64,000 nt of DNA from Zonotrichia leucophrys gambelii (taxonomy: Eukaryota; Chordata; Aves; Passeriformes; Passerellidae), in assembly GCF_028769735.1 (NCBI RefSeq), contig NC_088172.1, forward strand, positions 91,300,951-91,364,950, read 5' to 3'. The number at the start of each line of letters is the position of its first letter. The first letter of the stretch is position 1. A program made the position numbers and the translations under genes. Of this stretch, positions 46,701 to 58,100 are shown piece after piece. The notes beneath the pieces were generated by a model, which was not told the origin of the DNA, searched no databases, and saw only the letters and a program-made list of their open reading frames with translations.

Positions 46701-49700
46701 TGTTTATTTGGTACCTGAATGAAAGCGAAATGCTACTTGCCAGATAGTTTATCTAAAAGGAGATAAATTTTTACCCAGTTTTTGACAAAATGTTTACAAT
46801 TGTGGATTTTATTAAATAACAAGATGTTATTCAGTGATGGGACCTTTTGGGATAATTCTTTTCAGAGGATTTTATTCCTGTGTTTAAAGAAATGAAGCTC
46901 AGCTAAAGCTTTTTTAACTTTTTTTTTTATCTGCTGTTCATGTGGCTACAGCTGGGAGGGGCAAAAGAAACCAGTACAAAATGTGATAATATGAAAGTCA
47001 GATGTTGTTTTATCCTGGCCTTGTAGGCTACCCATGGTGCTTTGCAGTGGAGATGCAGCTGTTCTGTTCTTTCTTTGGAGTCACTACTGTTTTTTCTTTC
47101 TCTTTCCCTGTTTGAGGAGAGTGTTTTGAGATGTTCTTATGAAAGAGACAATTCAAGGGGAGGGTGGTGGCATTACTCTTTGGGCTATTCAAGAGCTTTT
47201 GCTTTTCCACAGCCCCTGTTCTGCAGTTTGGTGGGAAAGTAGCACAGTCTGAGGAATTACAGAGTCTGCTGGAGCATAACAGCAAGTGTGGCTAAGCAGG
47301 GCTGATGGGAAATGCAGATAACTTGCACATTGGTTTCTTGTTGGGTTGATTTCATCCCAGCAAGGCTAACGTGGTCATCAGTGATGCTCACTTTGCAGAG
47401 AGGGTACACCCTCAGTGTGAGAACATGAGACTGGGGATAATGTTGGGGTGTGCAGAATGCACTCAAATACATGGAGTTTTTTGGTGAATACAAATACAGT
47501 TATATTTATTAGGCTCTCAGAGAGGCCAGGCTCATATGGCCTCCTCTCTAAGTTGTGTGAAGAGGTTTTGTGTTGGGGTGTGCTCCAGATGCAGGTGGCC
47601 TGCCATGGGGACAAGTCACAGCTCTCCTTTGACTCTGGCCTCATCATTGCCCTGAGAGCCATCACCTTCCTCCCCTGAAGCCCCAGGGTGGAAGTGGGTG
47701 CTCAGAAAGAGCTTGGCTTAGCAGAACAGCTCCCACAGCTTTAACCTCAGTCTCTGAAACTGCTTAAATGTTCCTGCTTCAAGCTAACCTTGGCTCCCCT
47801 GCTGCAACAGGGGTGTCTGTCTCAGGGCACCGGGGGCAAGCATGGAAATTTCAGCCTGAGGAATTAGCTGGTTGCTAAAAAAAGTGAAAGCTTGCACTAG
47901 TGCAGTCTGGCTCACATTGTCTTACAAAGGTGCTGTGTGCTTGGCTGGTACCATGGTTTCCCTGTTACAGGGTGAAATCCTGCTGATTTAGAGCTGTGTA
48001 GTGATACATAGGGAAAGCTCAACCTTTGAGGACAGAGTAAATATATTAGGCCAATAACAGCATGCCATTTATTAGCTGTTGAGGTCCTGGAAGCAGTCCC
48101 TTGTGTATTTTTATCTTTTAGTTATATTTCAGGTATGCTTTTCTTTAATAAATATCTTTGGTATTTATCATATCTTCTAGAAATGGTGCAATATCTTGCT
48201 TTAGCTTGACTTGTGGGTGGCTTCTGATAGTTTTCTATTCCAAAGCATGTTAGAAGAGTGCTTGAAATATTTTAATTTCACTCTGTTGTTGCCAAAGCCA
48301 TGACAAGCAGCAGGGACTTTAGCATGCCATTTGTGTTCACAGAGAAACTTCTCCTGCCTTACCTTTGGGATGCAGAGCATACTCCTTGAAAAGTGCCTGC
48401 TGGTGTCCACGTGTGGCTTGTTGTGGACAATGGGGAATGCTGGAAGGAAAGCTTGCTCAGTGTTGCAGTTCAGTTGGAACCCTGAGGGCTGAGTGTCTCT
48501 TCTTAGCTGTCACTATTTTTGAAGCTGAAATAAAATTTGGAGAGCAGAATCTATAAATGATATTGGAAAAGCAAAGCATGTGAATAATTACCCTCAGAAT
48601 ATGGGAAGGCAGTTTCTGAAGAACTTCTGTACAAGTCCTGATACTTAGAAAAACAAGCACGTTCTCCAGAGTTACAACCACCCTGTGCAATCACTTCTGA
48701 GTAATACACTTTATTGTTGTTGTGCTCTCTTCCAAGAGCTGAAACCTCGGGTGTGAAACTCCAGAGTCACAGTGCAGTCACCTCAGGAACAGCCTCATGT
48801 GATGAATGCAGTGCTGCCTCACAGAGCTGCTCTTTGCTGACTCTGCAGTGCCAGGCCTGTGGCTCTTCTCTCCTCACCACAGTGTTTTGTTCATGCTGTG
48901 TTGGACAGCTGTGTCATATTGTACTTGCTGAGCGTGTTACTGAACAAGAATGTGTTTAAAGAGGAGGCTGTAAGTTGAAATACAACTCCTTGTGTGCTCA
49001 GACTGTCGGAATACTGTCAGTTCAGATCATCAAAGCTCTTTTTGTTGTTGCCGTGGCTGATTTGGTTTAACTTCAGAGGTATTAAGTCATTACAGTGACA
49101 GTGTAATTTAATATAATATTTTTAAATAAGGAAATTAATACAGTGTGTACAAAACAGATGTAATATATTGAAGGCATGTTGCAAGTAGAGCCATAATCCT
49201 GGGTTCCAGGCTCCATCACTACTTTTGTGTCTAACCTCTAAATGTTTTCTTAATTGCATTAGTTTAATACACATTGCTAGACAAAATGTGAGTAAATTAT
49301 GGTGATTACTGGAGAGAACACAATTGATCTAACCCATTTTAATTGTATATAATTTAAACACTGATGTCATGAAGTTACCCAGTTGCATATTTTTACTACA
49401 GCCATATGTTCTTCTAAGTAAGAGACTCAGGGGACTCACCATTTCATAATTGACTCTGCACAGTTAATGCAGTTAACTGCATTTACCTGCCTGTCATTTT
49501 GCACAGTTAGTGCAGTTAACTGCTTTTACCTGTCTTGCACTTGCATGGAAAATAGAATGAGTTAAAATACTCTGCAGAAGTTTTGTTCTGTGTTAACACT
49601 GAGTTTCAGTTTTTTTGGTATGTTTAAATCAGCAAATTTGTTTATTTTTGTGTGTTTTAAAATGTTGATTTAGGCGCTAGTTATAGATTCATTTGTCTAT

Positions 49701-51969
49701 AAAATGTTTAGTAGTGGAGCACAAGGAGCTGCTGTTTTGCTGGTGAACAAATTAAAGGTTTTCAATTGTGGGTAAGGTTAGTGTACAGAGATGAGTGTAG
49801 GGCAGGATTTTTTGCCTTTATATGGGCTTGGCACATATTCCTTTGTAATGTGGATTTAATTCAGGTACTATTGCCCAGTTTTCTTTGTCTTTCTGAAGTT
49901 ATACTTTGTTGGTCAATTTAAGGACTGCACTTTGAGGAATGCCTGGTTTTGGGCAGTACAGAGATGAGTTTTTTCCTGTATAAATGTGGTTGTTCATTGG
50001 GGTTAATTATCCATAAGGTCCTGACTTATGAGGGTACTAGAATAGCTGCTGGCTATGAATAATTTAGTACAGCATCAGATTGCGTGCCACTTAAGAAGGC
50101 CTCTGCCTATGAAGCCTTGTATCTTGTTGAAATCCACTCAACAGTATGAAGGTTACTGCTTGCACTGGTATTTTATTGTACTCTTTCCTTTCTATTTTAA
50201 GATTTCTCATTAAATATTTCATGATGATAAGTAATGAAAATACCTGTGCAAGAGTATGCCAAGCTTGTTTTTGAAATGCTGAGGTGTTGTGCTACTCTTC
50301 AGTCTTAATTTGTCTTTGAAATTTGTTTTAGATCTTTGGCTAGCATCACACAGATAGCATTTTCTCCACTCAGATTTATGTAGTTGAGACAATTCATATC
50401 CTAGACAATTCTTTGAGATGGTGCTTCATTGTGGGGAAAGCAGAAAGGCTTAATGAAAGGCTTGCAAGAGTTACAAGATTTCAGTGCTTTCTACAGATTG
50501 CTCGACTTGCTCATACATCTGACTAGAGCAGACTGTGGCTCATATTACAGAGGCTTTTTCAGGAGAAAAACTGCAAATACAGCACTTTGAAGCAGTTCCA
50601 AGTGCAGATAAATTTACTGTATGCCTTTAGGAGACTTGGTCATGGCAATATAGCACTGGATGTGTTTTTTAAGAATGCTAAAATAGGTGTTTTATCATAA
50701 TATACTAGATTTTTCACAAAACCACCCCAAACATTTGAGAAGACCTTAATTGAGAAGTTACTTTGGAAATGTCCAGGGAAGAACATAAGCAATAAAAGTA
50801 GAAAAGAAAAAGGTTTTTTCCAAAGGGCTTTTGGGGGAGAGAGATTAATGCTTTCTGATATTTAAGGAAGATCTGTCAGATGTCTGGAAAGGTTTTTTGT
50901 CTGACTACTTCTGACTGTTCCCATTCTCTGCTAGTAAGTTTTCCTTGCTATTGACCTCTTCATTGGGATGCTCTGTTATAGCTGAACATCTCTTGGAATT
51001 CTTTTGTAGGGCACTTTTAACAAAGTAGAACCTGTTCCTTTTCTTTTCCAAATGAGATTTGTAATATATGTGCTGCTGCTGGAAGCCGACAGGGTGAGAT
51101 ACAGCCATCCCTTGGTGCCTGCTTTAGCACTTGAAGATAAAATTGGCCTTTAATCTTTTTGTGCTCCTTCACAGGGTAGTGAGTAATTGAAGTGTCCATT
51201 AAGGGTTAGTAGTTAAATGCTAAGATCTTGCTAGATGTGTTTAATTTCTCCTTAAAGGCGAGGATCCAGATGAGTCCCTTTGAACAGGCACTCCTTGAGC
51301 TGTGCAGTTTTAATAAACTCTCAAACCCTAACAGTTGTGTGGTGTGCTACTGTCTGATACTTTGATGGAAATGCAGTTTTGTTTACAGATGGAAAGAACT
51401 CATTAAGTTCAGCCCTGATGTAATATTTTTAAGGCTATTTATTTTCAAACTGGGATCTTAAAATTGAACTGAAAATTAGTGGGACTTTCCTTACTCTGGA
51501 GCTTTTTGATCTATGATTTAATTGTCTTCTCTGTGCAAATACATTATGCTGGAATAAATTGTACTTTACTGGGCAGCCATAAAAGTTGAATTGTCAGTTT
51601 TTCTGATTCAGGTACAAGGTTTCCTGATATTTGAGAGGAAATTCTATTGTGAATGTATGCACTGTGACTGCAATAGTTATGGCAAGTAAGGAAGAAGTAC
51701 CTGAAAGACTTTTTTTTTTTCCCAAATGTAACATTTTGTTGTTGCTGTGCCCAGGAACAATCTATCCTCCAAACCTACAGGTGTGTGAAGAACAGACTAT
51801 GAAGTTACATTCTGCCTTTTATTTTTGTGCTTAAAATAAACTTTCTCCTGTTGTTAAAATGTGTCAGTTGAAGTATTGCTGTTAAAAACACTACTGGAGT
51901 GTCATTGTTTTGATACAGTGTCTCTCCAGAGCTTTATTAAAGCCTTGATATCTGTTGTTTCCTCTTTAG
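43702..51969 (+). other. VPS54: VPS54 intron 1
   Basis: 8.3 kb, AT-rich after the CpG island. It holds a 15-base T run (44192-44206), T-rich tracts near 45049, and a 43-bp tandem duplication (49457-49542). No coding exon or transposon recognised. Ends in acceptor 'cctctttag' at 51969. Confidence 0.75.
49457..49542. repeat. 43-bp tandem duplication carrying a palindrome twice
   Basis: Two adjacent copies at 49457-49499 and 49500-49542, differing at few positions. Each includes GCAGTTAACTGC, a perfect 12-bp palindrome, at 49469-49480 and 49512-49523. Confidence 0.85.
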
Positions 51970-51995
51970 CTTTTATCAAGTGGTGATTTTATGCA
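51970..51995 (+). promoter_or_regulatory. VPS54: VPS54 5' UTR segment in first coding exon
   Basis: Twenty-six bases between the acceptor and the start codon. An ATG at 51991 (T at -3, weak) lies 5 nt before the true ATG in another frame. The VPS54 ATG at 51996 has G at -3 and G at +4, a strong context. Confidence 0.75.
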
Positions 51996-52131
51996 ATGGC
52001 ATCAAGCCACAGTTCCTCACCAGTGCCTCAGTCGAAGAACAGCGATGCTTTCTTTAAGAAGGAAGCGGACGCCACGAAACGCTTTCGGCCTGTGCAGTCG
52101 CTGCCGGACGTGTGTCCCAAGGAGCCCACAG
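51996..52131 (+). CDS. VPS54: VPS54 coding exon 1 (residues 1-45 and split Gly46)
   Basis: Starts M-A-S-S-H-S-S-S and ends P-K-E-P-T plus the first base of Gly before donor 'gtaatg'. The middle (about 52030-52110) is CpG-rich compared with its surroundings and encodes the most variable part of the protein. From memory residues 13-34 differ most from human. Confidence 0.95.
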
Positions 52132-55100
52132 GTAATGCTGCTGTGCAGGCACAGGGACAGGCACAGAGCAGCTCCCTTTGCTGAGCCATTGCCAGCTATC
52201 CAGTAATATTTCTTGTATACTGCGGTAGTGTACTAAGCCATAGTCTTCCAAGCATGCTGTGATTCTATTTTATACCACCCAGTGTCCCTTTGGAGCAGTA
52301 GGAGAGACTATTTGCAGCTTGTTTTAAGATGTCCCCATTGTAGGTGGGACTTTGCTTGCATCATTCCACATTACAGCTGTGATCCATACTCCATGTAAGC
52401 AAAGGGTGCAGTCTGCTCTGCTACAGAGCTGGTAGCAGACGTGTCCAGTGTGCTTGGAACCTGACTGCATTCCTTCTGGGAGACATCCCAGCCCTTCTGC
52501 AGGAAGAAGCAAGTGACCTGCCTGTAGTACTGAGTCTCTGGTGCTGTTGTTAAACCAGATTTTGGTCATGGTTCCAGCTGTTGTGTTGCACTAAGGCTTA
52601 GTTTACACAAAGGAGTAGGTGGGATGGGATCTTAAGAATTATGACATATAATGCTAATGAATTGCAGCTCTCATTCTGATCAAGATCAGATTATTAGAAA
52701 TATGTTTGTGGTTGGAATCTTTTTCTCTTCAGTAGAAACGAACGTTGAACAAAATCTGTTTAATGAGTGTCAATACACCACTTCTGTGTTCAAAACTTGA
52801 GTTGGTTAATCTCACAGAAGAAATGCAAAGTGAAATGTTGCAGGAGAATATCATCAGTCTCTTGCATAGATAATTCTAATCAGTATGTAATTGGTGAAAT
52901 ATGGTTTGCTTAAGAACCACATTTTAACAAAAGCTTTCAGCTTTGTTTCTCACCCTAACAAACTGTCTTGTCTTTTGTGCTGCAGGCAATCCCAATAGCT
53001 TACATGACAGCCCATCTCTAGTTGTGGATCAGCAAAGATGGACTATTTATCATTCCAAAGTCAATCTCCCAGCAGCACTAAATGATCCTAGGTTAGCAAA
53101 AAGGGAATCTGATTTCTTTACAAAAACATGGGGAGTGGACTTTGTGGACACTGAAGTCACGCCTTCATTCTACCTCCCACAGATCACCAAGGAACATTTT
53201 GCATCATACCAACAGGAAATCACTCCGGTAAGAACCCCCAATTAGGTGCACATAGTCCTAGGAACCAGAAAGAGAACCTTCTTCTAATTAGATTATCCTG
53301 GCTAGTAGCCCACTGTACAGTTAGTTGATAATTAATTTGCTTTTTCAGTGTTGTTTGGGTCTTCAGTAGACATTTCTGGTTTTATAATCTCAGAACTCAT
53401 CGTGTGGAAAATGTTCTCTGAATTGTCCTGAGGCAATTTCATGTTATTTTTAACTTCTGTTTCTGAGTACCAAGCTCTGCACCAGGGCTTGCAGTTCATA
53501 TTTATTCTTTCTGGTTGTTAATACTTTTTTCCTGTAAGGATTGTTTAAGGATTGCGCTCTGCAATGCAACATAGCATTCTCAGACCTCTGGATCAAATGA
53601 CTACATGCTGCAAGGATTGGGAATATTTTTAGGAGTCTTCAATCTAAACATTGAAGCAATTTATACATTAACTTCTCAAAGAGAAGTTAATATAAAAGAG
53701 GCCTATTGTCTTGGTGATTCCTTTCGTAACAGGGAAGTGTAAGCTACACCCAAGGACACCAGGACCAGTAGGAGACCTCTGCAATCTCTTAAAAATACAA
53801 GTGTCAGTAAGTATGTAGTATTTTTTTTAACTGGAAGAACATGTAGAAGTCTCCTGCTGTTCTCTGCTTCCTTGGTTTGTAACTTCCTTATTTTTTTTTT
53901 AATTGGTTCAGAGTTAGCTGCAGGAAATGTTACTTGTGTAATTATAGTTAAAGACTGTAGAAGGGAATTGTTTATAAATGAACTGCAACTGAACTATTGC
54001 CTTTAACTCACATATTCAGCATTTAAAATGTTTTAAGATTTCATCCTTTAAAATTAGTACTTCATGCAGTGACTGCTAGATGAAGGCAGGTTTTGAAACT
54101 GGGATCTGAACTGTGATGTATCTTCTTGCAGAAATCTAGTTAACATTGGTGCTCTTTGGAAACATAATTTATCACCACTATGGTCTCTGGTGGTGTTTCA
54201 AATTCAAAGCTCAGCATGATGAAACAAGATATGTGGTTTCAGCAAGGTACTCATTAGTAATATGTGCAAGTAATTTCAGCTTCCATCCAATTTGATTTAG
54301 CAATGAAAAAGGATTCTTTGTTAGTGTGATTCCTGGATTAGTCAGCAAATAAGTGTTTGTATATGTAATTACAGTTGATCTGTAATTGTATATCATTATG
54401 TAGAGAAGTTATTACACCTCTTCAATAATGTCTGTGTTCATTTTCTCTTGAGATGTAAAGATACAGGAAAAAAACAACACATCCACTGTAGGTAGAAGTT
54501 TTTAGTACCTTTCACCTGGACAAACTTTGTCTGAGCTTATAAGAGGAAGAAAATACTGTGAACTTGCCAGAATTATTTTGCATAATTTAATTGTGTTTCA
54601 CTGAATTTTTGCTTCAAATGAAAAAAATCTGGGTTTTAAGCATCAGAATAATTCTTTCATATATTTTCTCTTCTACAGAGAGAGAAGGTTCATGAAAGGT
54701 GCAAGAATACTTGTACTCCTAAAGATACCTTTGACAGGACACTATTACACACTCACGGTACAGTCAAAGCCTCCTTTAGTCATTAAAAAGTGCTGTCTTT
54801 TTGTATCAGTATGTTATAACATCAGTAGCAAGTGTTATGAATGTTACTCATCATTGATTCTGTAATGTGCCAATTGTCTCTGTTACTTGCTTGAGATCTT
54901 CATGTACAATAATAGCTGATGATTTCTTTGAAACAAGAATTAAAAACTCAGATGTGGTGGGCTGAGAGGTGTTCATGACCACTGCTGACATTTTGTAGGT
55001 CAAAATATTAATGATACCTGCTTTTAAACTTTTTCTTGGCATGTTTGGATTTGTGACAGGTCACTGTAGCCCTGGCAGTGTTTTCTTCAACTGTTTTATA

Positions 55101-58100
55101 TTTAAAGATCCTTTGAAACTGGTGCATCAAATTAGTATCACCTTGGCTTCTCAGTGAAGAACTGCAGTGCCATTCCTGTATCTCTGCCATGAGAGTCATA
55201 TCATGGCTGAGGTGGGGAATTATATCTCAAGATGCTCTAGTCTAGACCATCTGCTCAAGCCAGGGCTACCTATGGGAGGACAGTGTCCAGTTGGGTTGTG
55301 ACTCCCACAGATGGAAGTAACACAATCTGTCTGGGCAACCTGTTTCAGTGTTTTACCACCCCCACAGTAAAAATACTTCCTTGTGTTCAAATGAAATCTT
55401 TCATGTACCAGTTTCTGCCCATTGCCTCCTGTCCTGGCACTGGGCACCACTGAGAAGAATCAGCTTTGTGTTCTTTGCACCCCCCCATCAGATCTTTAAG
55501 CACATTGACCTTCCCTGGGCTTTTCCAGTCTAAACAGTCTCTCCTCCTTGTTTCTTAATAATCTTCATGGCTCTTGACATGATTCATTCCAGAATGTCTA
55601 GGTCTGCCTTGTGCTGGGGGGCTCAAACCTGCACTTGAAGGTTGAATTTCAGGCCTTCATGGAGGTGGTTCAACTAATAGGAAACTAGACCGGAGGGAAG
55701 GCAAGAGGCAAAATAAAAAAAAAAATAGAAAAAAATATGCATAAAAGAAACATTCACAACTTTGAGACAGTTTTTATTATTTATTTTAATTTACTTTCTC
55801 AAAAACACTAGCATAAAAGGGTTCATTTATCAATCTCTTTGAGTCTTATCTATATCAATGTCTACAGGTAAAACAGCAAAAATGATTCAGTAGTTTACTC
55901 CTTCTTATCAAGTTGTTTCTGCTGACTTTCTTCCTCCTCTTCTGTGCAAAAGGAAGCCCTTCTGGGGGTTTCTCTCTATTGGTGTTACTTTGGAATAGCT
56001 GTTCCAGAATGAGTCTGTCTGTGCTACACACTGAGACATAAACTTTAAGGAATTTAGAGATTTTAGAGGAGCTAAGATTTTAGTTAGAGATAAGCTATAT
56101 TGGAGTTAATTAAAATAAGTAGGTAGGCCTTGATGAAGTTAGGAGTCAGTAGTTAACTAACAAGTGATTGCTTGTCAACGCAATGTTTGGTTAGCTGGGT
56201 TTATAATGAAGAATATAGAAACTGATAAATAGCTTTTAGAAACACAGTTGTAGGCCTCCTCTATTCTGAAACCAGTTGAAGATGGGGAATGGGAGTTCTA
56301 CCAAGGGTTCATTTGTCATATTTGCATTGAAGATGTAGAAAGGTCAGAATGAGGAAGACTTCATTTACTTCCTCATTTTGGGACCCCTCGCCATGAAAGG
56401 GTCCACTGACCCCTTTCAAAGAACAAACTACACATGCTTAATGGCTTTTGAACTAATTACCATACAAAGCAGGGAATGGGATGTACCAGACTTATGAATA
56501 TGCATTTGTGTTTTGGGTATTCAATACTTGTATAGATAACAGGACTCTGTAATCACCTGTAAATCACAGTGTGTACTTGGGAACTCTCCCTCATGCTGCC
56601 CAGAGTCACGATAAACACACACTTTCTAACTCTAAACTGTTAGAGAGTCTTTGTCTGTCACAGTTGGATATCGGTACTAGATCAATATCCATATTTTTTT
56701 AAATAAATCAATACTGCAAAATCAAAGTGCCTTCTTCAGTCTTACCTAAATCCATCCTCAAAGAGTATGAGTGCAGGTTCTGTCCTCCCACATACGAGTG
56801 TTTTTAAAAAGAGAAGGTTACTGGCACCAAAGTAACTGGGAGCTGCTTGTGTAGCTGGACACTTCTTAGTTGAAGCAGCATTTGGTAGACTGAAGCTTGT
56901 GATTTTCTATAAATTCTGCTGTTGCTGTTTGCTCTCTTTCTCTAACTCCATCCCACAAGACTTAGCCTTTCACTCCTGTAACAGTTGGTCTGTCCAAAGG
57001 CTGAGGACAGCAGGATGACTCCAAGGTTGCCTTTTGTACTTTGATACAAATAAAGTAAGAAACAAATGGAATAAAAACCAAAGAGAGCAGTATGGGAGCT
57101 GATGCTGGGGTAGCACTTGGCACCTTTGTCAGGGTTGAGCAGACTGTGCAGCACAGATATGGGCTTGTTGCTTTTAAATTCCTCAGCTTTTTTGTCCACC
57201 AGTGTGCCCCATCTTCTTAATGCCCACTAAAGTAATGAGTAAGGGTGGGACAAGGGATTTTGGCTGAATCTCAAAAGTCTGAATTTGCTGTTTCTTCAAG
57301 TTTTGCTTGGATATAATGAATAAACTCTTTTCCCAGCTCAGTTCTCTCACCCTCTACCATTGTCAGGTCAGCATACTCCATGGGAATTGGTGCTGCTGTG
57401 CTGCTTGGTCAGTGCTTGGGACTCTGGCCCTAGCCCTTGTTGGCAGTCTTTGTGCATCCAATCTCCAAGTGCTGTGCAAAAGTGATTATATGGGCAGCTT
57501 CAGTCTGAAGCATTAAAACTGGGATGATGTTAGAAGGACCTTTTACTGGCCCTTGCCAGTGCACTAATGAATGTGAAGTGCTAAGTGAATTGCTTTGTAT
57601 GACAATCACTGACACTGCCAAAGCAGCCAAGTGCAAGCTCCCTTGAGTAGTCTGGGCATGAAACCTGAACTGCAAAGGACAAAAGAGTACTTCAAGGAAT
57701 CAGAATATTTCAGGTTGGCAGGGACTTCAGAAGGACTTTACTGCAACTGCCATCTCAAAGCCAGTTCAGCTGTGAGGTCAGACCAAGCCTTTCAAAGCTT
57801 TACCAAGAAAAATAGAAATATCCAGAAAATATCTACAAATCTATATCCGGAAAATCTCCAAAGTATCCGGCCCTTCTGGGCAGCCTACTCCAGTGCTTGA
57901 CTGTCCTCATGTCATCAAGGGTCTCCTCATGTTCAGAAAGTTTAATTTCAGTTTGTAGGCCTGTTCCCCCTCTGTGAGGAGCATGGCATCATTGTCTTGA
58001 AAACTTCCTCATGGGATTCACTTGTTCAAGGGAATTGTTTCCTATTGTTTGCTCATGAATGACTACCTGTGTTTTGTTTAATTTTAGATAAATCCAGGAC

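Larger units (their letters stand above)
54758..58087 (+). other. VPS54: VPS54 intron between coding exons 3 and 4, repeat-rich
   Basis: 3.3 kb intron holding two CR1 fragments (55205-55675 and 57690-57995, both antisense to the gene) and a probable solo LTR (56020-56662, sense). The rest shows no features beyond A-rich stretches near 55710-55735. Confidence 0.85.

Noticed and set aside
47441..47592. Two 'tgttggggtgtgc' words about 130 bp apart, considered as ends of a mobile element
   Set aside because: Similarity does not extend beyond about 13 bp and there are no terminal motifs or target duplication.
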